Position numbers and translations under genes: made by a program. A DNA stretch of 64,000 bases from Candidatus Atribacteria bacterium (lineage in GTDB: Bacteria > Atribacterota > JS1 > SB-45 > 34-128): assembly GCA_003451675.1 (NCBI GenBank), contig DMCY01000053.1, positions 34,864 through 98,863 of the forward strand, written 5' to 3'. Numbering within the stretch: position 1 is the stretch's first letter; every line of letters begins with the position of its first letter. Under the pieces are notes generated by a model that made no database searches, was not told the DNA's origin, and saw nothing but the letters and a program-made list of their open reading frames with translations. Below, piece after piece: positions 18,462 through 27,663 of this stretch.

Positions 18462-21400
18462 TCATATAATGTCCACCGTTAGTGTCTTACTCTCCATGTT
18501 AAGTTCCTTAATGACCAAATCTTTCTTTTGCCTATCTATTTTTTGAAGTTGCTCTACATTCATACCTGTTAATTTTCCGACTTTTTTATAATCAAAAGTA
18601 CATACCCAGAATTCTTTATTATACTTTACCACTATCAAATTATCTTTTTTTATTCCTTCTTTTGGTTCCAGTTGTTTCAAATAGAATTCCAAAGCAAGCT
18701 TTGATTTACCTTCTGCATATGTTTTAGCAATCACTCTTTGATAGCAATCGTCGATAATGTCCTTGTCTATATCTTGAAAATTAGCTTCCCAAAATGAATA
18801 ATCCAATTCTTGAAGCCACTGTTTAAATTCCTTATAACTAACCGATTCGTGAGAAATCGAGTAAATCTCAGCCATCTTTATAGCTGTCTCTCTGTCATGT
18901 ACTCCTAAATTAATAGCATACACTGATCCAATAGAAGGTACCCCATGATATACTATGGATGAAAGATTATTAATAATGTTGGGAATATTATTCTCATCTA
19001 CTAAGGTTTTAAGATGTTGAATTAACGCGTTCAATCCCCACGGTAGCAAAAAGGTAATTTTTTCGACATCCTTCACAGTTTTTTCTATTTTACCGTTATA
19101 AAAATTGTCTGCTATTGCTTTGTATGTCTTTCCAGCTACCCACTCAACAAGAACATTGACTTTGATTTTTCTTATATCAGAAAATTCGCGTGCCTCTTTC
19201 ATTTTTTCATGGATATTTATCCAAAATTCTTTTGGTAATTGGTCGACACTCGCAAGTGAGTCAAGTTCGGTTTTAACCTCTTTAGCTAGTCCATTAACTA
19301 TTCTGTTATCGGATATACTTAAACCAGTCCGATTAAATAACTTTCTTTCACTTTCATTAGGTACTAAACGCCTGACGGCAAGAAAGCGATTCTTGAGACC
19401 CGATTTAAATAGCTTTATCTTTTCGGGAATATCAAGGGTCTGAACAGAAAAAAGCATTTTACCTAACCACTTTTCAATGATTTCATCGTCAATTTCCTCT
19501 ATGGATTCTTCGAGAGCCCACGCTAACAGTTGAGAATCTAGAATTGATAATATCTCCTTCTCAACTGCTTGTGCATTATTTTTTTTTCTATTTCCCCAAG
19601 ATTTGTAATCTGCCCCTTCACGTCTAAATTGTGGAGTTGACGCTAACGCCCATTTTTCAATGTATTCTTCCACTGTTTTAGCAGATGGAAGCCTTGAACC
19701 AATCAAAAGACGAATTCCAGAAGAAATGAAACTTTCTGATTTTTCTAAATCTGAGTCAACAACCCTTTTCAAATCTTGGAAGAAGCAAAAGATTATATGC
19801 CCCTCTGTTTCATAGCCAGCTCTACCAGCACGCCCAACAGCATTCCAAAACTGCGTCAACGGAACCTCTCTACCATAGTATAAAGAATGAACAATGATAT
19901 TCCTTATTGGAAGATTTACACCTTGAGTGAGTGTGGTTGTAGAAACAATAAGAGATAAAACACCATTTCTAATACTTTTCTCGACGATTCTTCTTGCACT
20001 TCTTGGTAGGTCACTGTGGTGATAACAAAAACCAAGTTTGATTGCTTTTATAAGTCTATGGTTTTCTCCAAGAATGGCTCCACATTCTTTTACGATTCTT
20101 TCTTTATCTATACTAATTTCAGGTGGATTGATTTCAAGAAGCTTTATTAAAATATCCACTATTTCTTCCACCAAAAGTTTAGTCGTAGTAAAGACTAGCG
20201 TAGTGCCAACCTTTGAATAATAAAGTGCTAAACGAGCAGCTACTTCAGTCTTCCGTCTGTCTTCATTTTGTAATTCATCCTTCTTAAACAAACGAGGAAC
20301 AAAGAATTTCTCAGTTGGAAATTCATTTCTAAGAGGTGGGTATACAACTTGTCCTGTTCCACGAAACCATTGAAATAAGCCATAACGGTATTTTGTAGGC
20401 CTCCAGTCTATTTCGATTTTGTTTTCTACACTCCCAGAAATCCACTTCGCGAAGTCCTCAGAATTCTGGATAACCGCTGATAGACAAAGTGTGCGGGCAT
20501 TGTTCTTTTCGGCTAAATAAATGATCCTTGAAAGGATAAACTCTGCTCTAAGACCTCTCGTTGAAGGAGAAGCCATCCCCTGAGCTTCATCAATAATTAT
20601 AAGTGATATCTTCGTTTTAATCTCCTTATTTTGTCTTGATATTAAGTCTAGTTTTTCAGGAGTTAATACTATTACCTGATTTTCAGCAAGTATTTCCTCT
20701 TCAAAGGGGCTGAAATCGTAACCGCCATAAAGAGCGGAAACACCGATACTCATTCGGCCCAATCTTGAAGATAAACTCTCTTCAACTTCCACAGCCAGCG
20801 CTCTGGTTGGAACAACATAAACGCACAGACCATTAGGATTATCTCTAAATGCTTTATAAATTGCAAACTCCACAGTCCTTGTTTTTCCAGAACTTGTTGG
20901 CATTGAAAGTATCAATGAATTAGAACCAAGTAACCCTCCTTCAAGCGCTTTTTTTTGAGATTTCCAAAGAGTTATCATTGGAAATTTGCCGAGACGAAGA
21001 TTGCGAATATAATGCTTCCAGGTTTCATCCAATCTTTCATTTAAAAAAGTGGGTAGTATATTTTGTGGGGAATCGTCAGCTATTTTTTCAAAATATTTTC
21101 TTAGAATTATGGCTAAGTGATAAGATTGGTGTTCACCTATAGAGGAATATGCCTTCATTGCCCGGGTGAGAAAGTTCAAGGCATCTTTAACAAGTTCATC
21201 TTTGCCTGTTCTCATATAATGAAGAAAATTAGCAAATGCCAGAGCAACTAATCGGTCGCCTATATATGCCAAAGCTCCTCCAAGTGTTTTAAACCAATCT
21301 TCTTCTGTTCGACTTTTTTCTAAATTATATATAGGACAATCAAATAAAATATTGGCCAACTCATCTTCTAATTCCGACAGCTTAGATGATAAAAAAAGAT

Positions 21401-22670
21401 TTGCAATATTAAGAACAGAAAGTGAGAAAGGAATCTCTATATCTTGAATTTTATTTATTACCTTTTCTACCAAAACTTTTGCATTGGCACTATATCCCGC
21501 AATACTATAGGTAATAGCACTATTCATTATGGAACTTATAGCTCTGCTTTTGTCGCCCCTTTCCAAATCCCATATAGAAAGACGCTCAAAAATCCTTGCA
21601 GCCTTATATAGCAGATTTTTCTTTTCTTCTTGTTTTTCTCTCGAGGGCCGGATACCTGTGTAAGTTAAGAGGCGGGCTGCTTTTTCCAGTTTTTCTGGAT
21701 TTAATTTATATTGAATCGTCTCTCTATCTTCTACTTGGAGCTCACTTGCTAAAGCAGCTGAGGCTAAACGATTGTATTGATTTTTAAAATCTGGATTATC
21801 AAGTAAACTTGTACTATCTTTTACCTCATCCATATAAATGATAGGTAATGTCAAGTATGTGTTTTTTTCCTCTTCTGGTAATACTAAGGACTCCTGAATT
21901 TTATTGGGAATCAATGACACTGCAGCTTCCAAAGGGATTGCTGGATTGGAACTTACCTCGAGAAAAAATTCATCATTCCATTCGTCTTTGTCTGCAACAA
22001 CAAAAGCAAGATATTCGGTTTTGTATAAATAATTGTATTCATCAAGAAACCTCTGGACCATTATAGCTTCTTGGTGACGATTTTGAGAATCAAGTTCTTC
22101 AATAACAAAATTTAAGAGTGTTGGTGAACTGTTCTTAACTTTCAGCAATGTTGCATTTGCGGCCTTGAGTGCTTCTTTTGAGTCCTTCCAATTTTTAGCC
22201 TCTCCAATTAACAAAAAAGCTGGCTCTCCTCTTTCTGTGAATTTAAATCCAAGTAAATCATCACCGTGCATTGCTAACCGCCGATTGGGAACAAATCTAA
22301 GTTTAAATATTGGCATTGCATAATCTGTAAATCCCATTACATACGCAGTTGCCATGACTTCACCTATAGTTCCTTTCCAAACTTTAATGTTTTTTATTGA
22401 CCTTGCTAGATCTTCAGTTAAGCCAGTCTCTTTTAATAAATTGCTAATAACTATGTCAATCCCTTCTTCCTCCAATTTTTTGACTTCCTCCAAAATCCGT
22501 CTTGGGTGGCGACAAAAATAAGCGATTAAGAATTTAAGAAAGCTGGGCAGATTAATTAAATTTGATGGCAAAACTTTTGTAGCTAGAAAATGTTCGGGGA
22601 GAGGGATTGAAACTTGGACTTTTTCTATATTTTCTCTTATTTTTGACTTAATTTTATTTGAGGCTTTCAA
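18462..22670 (-). CDS. Single-chain Hachiman-like nuclease-helicase (HamA-like domain fused to HamB-like DEAD/DEAH helicase)
   Basis: 1402 aa. Residues ~95-175 carry a DUF1837/HamA-like nuclease pattern: KGTIGEVMATAY (E104), IFKLRFVP (K123), LAMHGDDLLGF (D137, D138), then FLLIGEAKNWKDSKEAL with E157-x-K159, a PD-(D/E)xK-type core. Residues ~350-560 are helical. A superfamily 2 helicase follows: motif I SMPTSSGKTRT near 593, motif II IIDEAQGM near 693, LSAV, and motif VI AVGRAGRAGYET near 946. The C-terminal ~450 residues are an extended helicase accessory region. In Hachiman, HamA and HamB are separate genes; here both halves appear to be in one polypeptide. Antiphage function is inferred. 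Confidence 0.75.
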   Translation of the reverse strand: MKASNKIKSKIRENIEKVQVSIPLPEHFLATKVLPSNLINLPSFLKFLIAYFCRHPRRILEEVKKLEEEGIDIVISNLLKETGLTEDLARSIKNIKVWKGTIGEVMATAYVMGFTDYAMPIFKLRFVPNRRLAMHGDDLLGFKFTERGEPAFLLIGEAKNWKDSKEALKAANATLLKVKNSSPTLLNFVIEELDSQNRHQEAIMVQRFLDEYNYLYKTEYLAFVVADKDEWNDEFFLEVSSNPAIPLEAAVSLIPNKIQESLVLPEEEKNTYLTLPIIYMDEVKDSTSLLDNPDFKNQYNRLASAALASELQVEDRETIQYKLNPEKLEKAARLLTYTGIRPSREKQEEKKNLLYKAARIFERLSIWDLERGDKSRAISSIMNSAITYSIAGYSANAKVLVEKVINKIQDIEIPFSLSVLNIANLFLSSKLSELEDELANILFDCPIYNLEKSRTEEDWFKTLGGALAYIGDRLVALAFANFLHYMRTGKDELVKDALNFLTRAMKAYSSIGEHQSYHLAIILRKYFEKIADDSPQNILPTFLNERLDETWKHYIRNLRLGKFPMITLWKSQKKALEGGLLGSNSLILSMPTSSGKTRTVEFAIYKAFRDNPNGLCVYVVPTRALAVEVEESLSSRLGRMSIGVSALYGGYDFSPFEEEILAENQVIVLTPEKLDLISRQNKEIKTKISLIIIDEAQGMASPSTRGLRAEFILSRIIYLAEKNNARTLCLSAVIQNSEDFAKWISGSVENKIEIDWRPTKYRYGLFQWFRGTGQVVYPPLRNEFPTEKFFVPRLFKKDELQNEDRRKTEVAARLALYYSKVGTTLVFTTTKLLVEEIVDILIKLLEINPPEISIDKERIVKECGAILGENHRLIKAIKLGFCYHHSDLPRSARRIVEKSIRNGVLSLIVSTTTLTQGVNLPIRNIIVHSLYYGREVPLTQFWNAVGRAGRAGYETEGHIIFCFFQDLKRVVDSDLEKSESFISSGIRLLIGSRLPSAKTVEEYIEKWALASTPQFRREGADYKSWGNRKKNNAQAVEKEILSILDSQLLAWALEESIEEIDDEIIEKWLGKMLFSVQTLDIPEKIKLFKSGLKNRFLAVRRLVPNESERKLFNRTGLSISDNRIVNGLAKEVKTELDSLASVDQLPKEFWINIHEKMKEAREFSDIRKIKVNVLVEWVAGKTYKAIADNFYNGKIEKTVKDVEKITFLLPWGLNALIQHLKTLVDENNIPNIINNLSSIVYHGVPSIGSVYAINLGVHDRETAIKMAEIYSISHESVSYKEFKQWLQELDYSFWEANFQDIDKDIIDDCYQRVIAKTYAEGKSKLALEFYLKQLEPKEGIKKDNLIVVKYNKEFWVCTFDYKKVGKLTGMNVEQLQKIDRQKKDLVIKELNMESKTLTVDII

Positions 22671-22849
22671 ATTTTAACTCTCCTTTTACTCAATTTCGCA
22701 CAATTAAAAATAACCGAACTACTTTGTGTATATTTCCAAATTGTTTTTTCCTAGAGACTTTATTTATGTTATGTATAACCTACTGTATAAAAAATATGGA
22801 TTATCTATTTAGAGCAAATAGATATTATTAATAAAAAAACATTGTATTA

Positions 22850-23572
22850 TCAGTCAGTTGAGGAATTTTGAATTTGTGCAAGAATTTTTCGTCCTTTTGG
22901 TGTCAATTCGATCCATCCAAATTCATCCCAATCCTCAAGCTCTCCAGGAAAACTATGATTTCTCATTTCACTGTGATATTCAACAAGACCTAAATCAAAG
23001 ACTATTTCATATTGTGTCTTAGTGTAACCTCTCTCGGCTAAGCCTTCAAACATTCCATCAAAAGCTTCGTGTGGAAAAACTTGAGAAGATAGAAAGGAAA
23101 GTAAATCAGATAGTTGTGATTCATTTTCAAAGATACCCTGCTTAATCAAGCCCTTAACTTCACCTATTTCTGCAAAACTAACATATGATGTATCAATAAG
23201 GTCTAAAAGTTCACTTGCTAATATCATAATCCTAACACAAATTATTTTATTAACCTTATTCCCTTCTTTATGAGCTAAATAATTTCTATAATAAGAAAAT
23301 GCACTTTTGAACAATTCTTTCGCTTCCTTCTGGAGTTTGTCCCCTAAAGGAATCTTCAATTTAATACTTTTACCTGACCCGAAAAGTGTCTCAATCAATC
23401 TTGCACCAAATAATTTTTCTTCATCTTTGATTCCACCTTTCTTCTTAAGGGCAAGTTCTACTTGTTTCACCGATTCCCAAGCCGCTTGAGGAAAATTTCC
23501 TTTTTTGTAAAGAGAAATAGATTTATCTATTATTCTTGGATGTAATAAATCATCTAAATTGATTTTTATTAT
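22850..23572 (-). CDS. TIGR02391-family (Ymh-like, HEPN-related) protein with apparent AUA start
   Basis: 240 aa from the proposed AUA start at 23572 (a second AUA is at 23569). The N-terminus after that codon reads INLDDLLHPRIIDKSISLYKKGNFPQAAWESVKQVE, matching the LHPxI..S..Ly..G.y..A conserved head of TIGR02391; the first canonical start (GTG, 23470) would delete all of it. A Shine-Dalgarno AAAAGGGGG ends 9 nt before the AUA. The middle has the HEPN-like SAFSYYRNYLAHKEG segment (R-N-x-L-A-H). A winged-helix-like C-terminus (LTPKGRKILAQI) follows. It occurs in phage and defence loci; precise role unknown. It lies 180 nt upstream of the HamAB-like gene. Confidence 0.65.
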   Translation of the reverse strand: MIKINLDDLLHPRIIDKSISLYKKGNFPQAAWESVKQVELALKKKGGIKDEEKLFGARLIETLFGSGKSIKLKIPLGDKLQKEAKELFKSAFSYYRNYLAHKEGNKVNKIICVRIMILASELLDLIDTSYVSFAEIGEVKGLIKQGIFENESQLSDLLSFLSSQVFPHEAFDGMFEGLAERGYTKTQYEIVFDLGLVEYHSEMRNHSFPGELEDWDEFGWIELTPKGRKILAQIQNSSTD

Positions 23573-23783
23573 TGCTCTAAGCCCCCTTTTTCTTAATACT
23601 CAGATTTAACTTGTCGCTAACTTTTTAGAAGCATGTCAATATAGCTCTTATAATAATTTAATTTTATTATTTTCTATTAAACCATTCTCTTTCCTTAAAC
23701 GCCGGAATAATAAATAATAAAAATAAAATCATAACCTGATTTATTGACCTATCTCTTAATTCTTTTTAAGATTTATATCCTTA

Positions 23784-24380
23784 TTACATTATTTGTATAT
23801 GGAATATATGCTCTAGAAGGGGTTGCAGTTTATCCCATAAAGTCAATAAGGATGGAATTGGAGTAACAATATTTTTTATACCTAACAAAACACCTCTTAA
23901 AATACCTGTTTTTTGTTTTTCTTTTAGTAAAACAGATTGAGAAGTTACAAAAGATATCTGTTCAATTATTTCATTTTTTAAGTTTTGATTTAATTTCTCT
24001 GTATTAATTACAGATTCTGTAAATTCTTTTAAAGCTTTCAATAGAATATCATTTCCGGATTTTTTTATTTGGTCCATTGCTACATCAATTTGTTTAACAT
24101 CACCTGTATTAATTGAACCAATAATGCTATTGTCAACATTGATATTATTTAAAGTTAAGGGACCTTTGTATACACTAGTTTGTGGTATTTTATATCGAGG
24201 CAGAACACCATAAAGGCCTATTGTAGATTCTATTGTATCGGTTAGATAATTCATTTCATGCATAAGATTTGTTGCTTGAATATTTACTGCTTGTTGAAAT
24301 TTTAGATAACAATCTACACATAATGGATTACCATTAATTGTTACAACCGCTTTTTTACCGCACTGTGAACAATATGTCAT
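23784..24380 (-). CDS. Zinc-ribbon protein with NINVD-GSINTGDV beta segment
   Basis: 198 aa. The N-terminal treble-clef zinc ribbon uses CSQCGK and CVDCYL (C4, C7, C21, C24). The central segment LTLNNINVDNSIIGSINTGDVKQIDVAMDQIKKSGN (about 77-112) resembles the short beta-helix-like GSINTG stretches followed by a helical bundle that I have seen in uncharacterised proteins near conflict systems. The C-terminus is amphipathic/hydrophobic (LRGVLLGIKNIVTPIPSLLTLW). There is no catalytic motif. It lies 127 nt after the SNF2 helicase gene and may be the last gene of that operon. Function unknown. Confidence 0.55.
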   Translation of the reverse strand: MTYCSQCGKKAVVTINGNPLCVDCYLKFQQAVNIQATNLMHEMNYLTDTIESTIGLYGVLPRYKIPQTSVYKGPLTLNNINVDNSIIGSINTGDVKQIDVAMDQIKKSGNDILLKALKEFTESVINTEKLNQNLKNEIIEQISFVTSQSVLLKEKQKTGILRGVLLGIKNIVTPIPSLLTLWDKLQPLLEHIFHIQIM

Positions 24381-24507
24381 AGGTTCTCTCCTTTCTAATT
24401 ATAAACTTTTTTAGAGATTTATTATATTCTCTAATGAAAAATATTTTAAACATATTAATATATATTAATATATATTAATTTTAAATTCATAAATTAATGG
24501 TCGAAAC

Positions 24508-27500
24508 TCAAGAAATAAAATCCAAACAAACCAATTTCAATTTATTAATATCAAAAGGCTCGAGCCCATCCTCATCATCTTCAAAATAAGAAAGCTCTTT
24601 AATATAATCATGCAAATCTATAACCATTTTCTTCCAATTTTTATGCTTTCCGTAATTTCTCCAAATCCTTCTTATTTTTCTCAATCTTTGGGGAGTCTGG
24701 TGAAATTCTCTTAATTTTTCTAAAGTAATCTCCCATAATTTCTGAACCTCTTTGTCTTCTGGAAATTCCAGTAAATAATTATCTAATTCAAATTCTACAT
24801 CATGGATTAAGGAATTAATAAATCTGCTGCGCCTATCTCTGGCGAAAATCTTGGTAGGAGTATCTTGCTCTTTCTGCTCTAATTGCTTATAAGTATTTTC
24901 TAAATCTTCCACGACTAATTTATTTATTTCGTAAACTTTTTGAAAAAAGTCCGGAATAACTCTCCCTTCTGTCTCTTTACAAATTATAAAATCCAATATT
25001 TGTGTTTTATTTTTTAGCATTATTTCTTCATCCAAATTATACAAATACCAAAAATGGAAATCTTCACTATATTTATAGTAATAAAATATACCTTTTATTT
25101 TGTGTGTCTCTAAACCGCTATGCACTCCATCGGGTATTTTGCTTATCTCCTCTATTCCTTTTTTCTTTAAAAAATCTCTTAAGGGTTGGTAAAATTTTTC
25201 TCCTCCCCCAAATACTTCTCTTTCTAATTCCTCAAATAAAGTATTATCTTTTTCTTTTATCCTTCTTATGGTCCCAAAAACTTTCGGATGAATAGTCTCG
25301 CCCAAAATAGTTTGATCCAAACCAATCGAGGAATCTATATTTCTTATTTTTCCCTGTAAAATACGTACCAGTCTCAATAAATCTTCCAGCTCTTTTTCGG
25401 GAAAAAAATTATATACATAAATTTTCTCGAAAGGCGAGCCAATCCTATCAATTCTTCCAGCTCTCTGAATCATCCGGGTAGGATTCCAATGCAAATCGTA
25501 ATTAATTACAAATTGCGCGGTCTGTAAATTCATCCCCTCGGATAGCACATCGGTACTTAATAAAATATCAGTCTTTTTATTAAAAAATTCATCTATAATT
25601 TCTCCCCTTTTCGTTGAGGGGACTTTTCCCGAAATATTTTCTATATTAAGCTTTTTAAATTTTAAATCTTCTTTTAAGTCCTGGCTTATATATCCGAGAG
25701 TGTCTGCGTAATAAGTAAAAACTACTATCTGACCTTCCTTTGTCAGTCTATATAACATATCCTTAAACTTTATTAATTTCGCATCTTTTTCAGGTGTAAT
25801 TGGAGCTACTTTCTTATAAATTTTCTTCAGTAATTGTTCATCTTTTTTAATATCATTAAATAACTCTTCTTTATCATAATCATCTAAATTAATATCTTCC
25901 AATTTTATTTTTAACTCTTCAGCGCTTTCTTCATCTAATCCCACGACATATTTGTTAAACAATTCTTTTCGCAGTAATTTTCCTTTCTCCAAATATCTTC
26001 CCAATTTTTCTAAAAATATTATCTGGTTATCTACTGACTTTCTAAATGCCTCTACGCTACTTTCTAATCTCTTTAGAAGAATGGTTTTAAATATCCCTTC
26101 TAAGGCAATCATCCTACCTTTAAGCATTTCTTCTTCTGTAGACAATTTCTCCACTTTTTTATATTCTAAAATCCTATAATAAGCCATAGTCAATTCCTCA
26201 GTAATAATATGAGAGATATCTTTATACATTCCCTGGTAAGTTTTCTCTAATTCGTAGTCTACATTTTCTAAAACCCTTACAGGAAAGTTTATAAGACTTC
26301 CATTAATCTCAGCATCAGGATAGTTATCTTTTATAAAATTCCTGGTACGCCTAATGGATATCTCATTTAAAAGATCATTTAATAAAGCGGGGTCTTGCCT
26401 TTTTTCTACATTTTTAAAATACTCAAAAATTCCGGTTATTCCCTGTTTTAAAAAAGCTTTTTGGTTTGAATATAGCATTAACATTATCTGCCAGTACAAA
26501 TCCCATAGTGTGTTATTGATAGGAGTAGCAGTTAAAAATAAAACATAGGGCTTTTTCTGATTCTCTTTTCTAATTTCCTCTAATAAATTAAATAGGTTTT
26601 CCCACCTATTAGATAAAGGATTTCTGAAATTATGACTTTCATCTACCACTACCAGTGAAACTTCTTTTAAACTTCCTCCACAAACTTTGGTTGCCTTTTT
26701 CTTAAAATCATCCATAGCTAAAGCCTCTTGAGATAAAATATTTTCAGATAATCTTAAGTCTTTTATCTCTTTGGTCCACATTCCTCTAATTTGAGCAGGA
26801 CATACAATTAAGAAATTTCTCCTTTTATAAAATCCAAATTCTTCGATTACCTTTTTAGCAATCCAGGTTTTTCCCAAACCTACCGAATCGGCTACTAAGA
26901 CTGCACTGTATTTTTTCAATCTCGAAAAAACTCTTCTTACTGCATCTTCCTGAAACTCTGCTAAATTCACTCTGGTTTTTATATACCCTTCTTTTAACTT
27001 CTCTTCATCCTCATCAAATTTTAAATCTTCTTTTTGTAATTCGTACAGTGTTTTAATAAAAATCTGATAAGGTGAATATTCTTTACTGCCAAAACGAGAT
27101 TCTTCTAATATCTTGATGAGTTCTTCCTTGAAATCAGAAGCCTGGTTCCAAAACTTATCAAACCACCTCTTTCTTATGTATTCAGCTTCCGCCTCTAATG
27201 ACACCACATTCAATTCGGTATTAGAAGTTAAACCGGCCCGGGTAAAATTTGAAGAACCTACTACCACCATATTATCGAAGATATAAGCTTTGCCGTGTAA
27301 AAAATCTTTGGTATAGATACGAATCTCTACATTCTTCTTCTTTAAAAAGTTTATTAAATCTCTTACTAATTCATTCTGGCTTTTTTCTAAATTAAAACCC
27401 TCTACCTCTTCTTTTATATCATTCAGAAGTCTCTCTCCTAAAGTAATCTTTTCGTTTAACTCAGGACTTTTTCCTAAAAGCAGCCTGAAGTGCTTTAATC

Positions 27501-27663
27501 CGTTTACCTCTTCTTTTATTAACTCATATGCTTTGATATTAAAAAAGGCGGTGGCAATATCTAAATTTGTATCTTTAGAAGATTTTAAAACTTCTGACAA
27601 GAAACTTGCTAAAGTCATTTTAGAATTATCAATAACTTTTTGGGGGATATACATTGAAGACAT
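24508..27663 (-). CDS. PLD-nuclease/SNF2 helicase fusion protein
   Basis: 1051 aa. The N-terminal phospholipase-D-like nuclease has HGKAYIFD near residue 124 (a single HxK) and GSSNFTRAGLTSNTEL near 140. The SNF2-type ATPase has motif I VADSVGLGKTW near 261, motif II VVVDESHNFRN near 341, motif III FLTATPINN near 379, and helicase C motifs EGMNLQTAQFVINYDLHWNPTRMIQRAGRIDRIG at ~711-740. The C-terminus is helical and basic. Its ATG overlaps the methylase stop (TAATG), so it is translated together with the modification enzyme. This composition resembles parts of DISARM-type and other methylase-helicase restriction systems; it is probably the effector of a restriction module. Confidence 0.85.
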   Translation of the reverse strand: MSSMYIPQKVIDNSKMTLASFLSEVLKSSKDTNLDIATAFFNIKAYELIKEEVNGLKHFRLLLGKSPELNEKITLGERLLNDIKEEVEGFNLEKSQNELVRDLINFLKKKNVEIRIYTKDFLHGKAYIFDNMVVVGSSNFTRAGLTSNTELNVVSLEAEAEYIRKRWFDKFWNQASDFKEELIKILEESRFGSKEYSPYQIFIKTLYELQKEDLKFDEDEEKLKEGYIKTRVNLAEFQEDAVRRVFSRLKKYSAVLVADSVGLGKTWIAKKVIEEFGFYKRRNFLIVCPAQIRGMWTKEIKDLRLSENILSQEALAMDDFKKKATKVCGGSLKEVSLVVVDESHNFRNPLSNRWENLFNLLEEIRKENQKKPYVLFLTATPINNTLWDLYWQIMLMLYSNQKAFLKQGITGIFEYFKNVEKRQDPALLNDLLNEISIRRTRNFIKDNYPDAEINGSLINFPVRVLENVDYELEKTYQGMYKDISHIITEELTMAYYRILEYKKVEKLSTEEEMLKGRMIALEGIFKTILLKRLESSVEAFRKSVDNQIIFLEKLGRYLEKGKLLRKELFNKYVVGLDEESAEELKIKLEDINLDDYDKEELFNDIKKDEQLLKKIYKKVAPITPEKDAKLIKFKDMLYRLTKEGQIVVFTYYADTLGYISQDLKEDLKFKKLNIENISGKVPSTKRGEIIDEFFNKKTDILLSTDVLSEGMNLQTAQFVINYDLHWNPTRMIQRAGRIDRIGSPFEKIYVYNFFPEKELEDLLRLVRILQGKIRNIDSSIGLDQTILGETIHPKVFGTIRRIKEKDNTLFEELEREVFGGGEKFYQPLRDFLKKKGIEEISKIPDGVHSGLETHKIKGIFYYYKYSEDFHFWYLYNLDEEIMLKNKTQILDFIICKETEGRVIPDFFQKVYEINKLVVEDLENTYKQLEQKEQDTPTKIFARDRRSRFINSLIHDVEFELDNYLLEFPEDKEVQKLWEITLEKLREFHQTPQRLRKIRRIWRNYGKHKNWKKMVIDLHDYIKELSYFEDDEDGLEPFDINKLKLVCLDFIS

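Noticed and set aside
24445..24490. TTAATATATATTAATATATATTAAT stretch
   Set aside because: It is self-complementary only because it is pure AT; no flanking evidence for an operator or origin.
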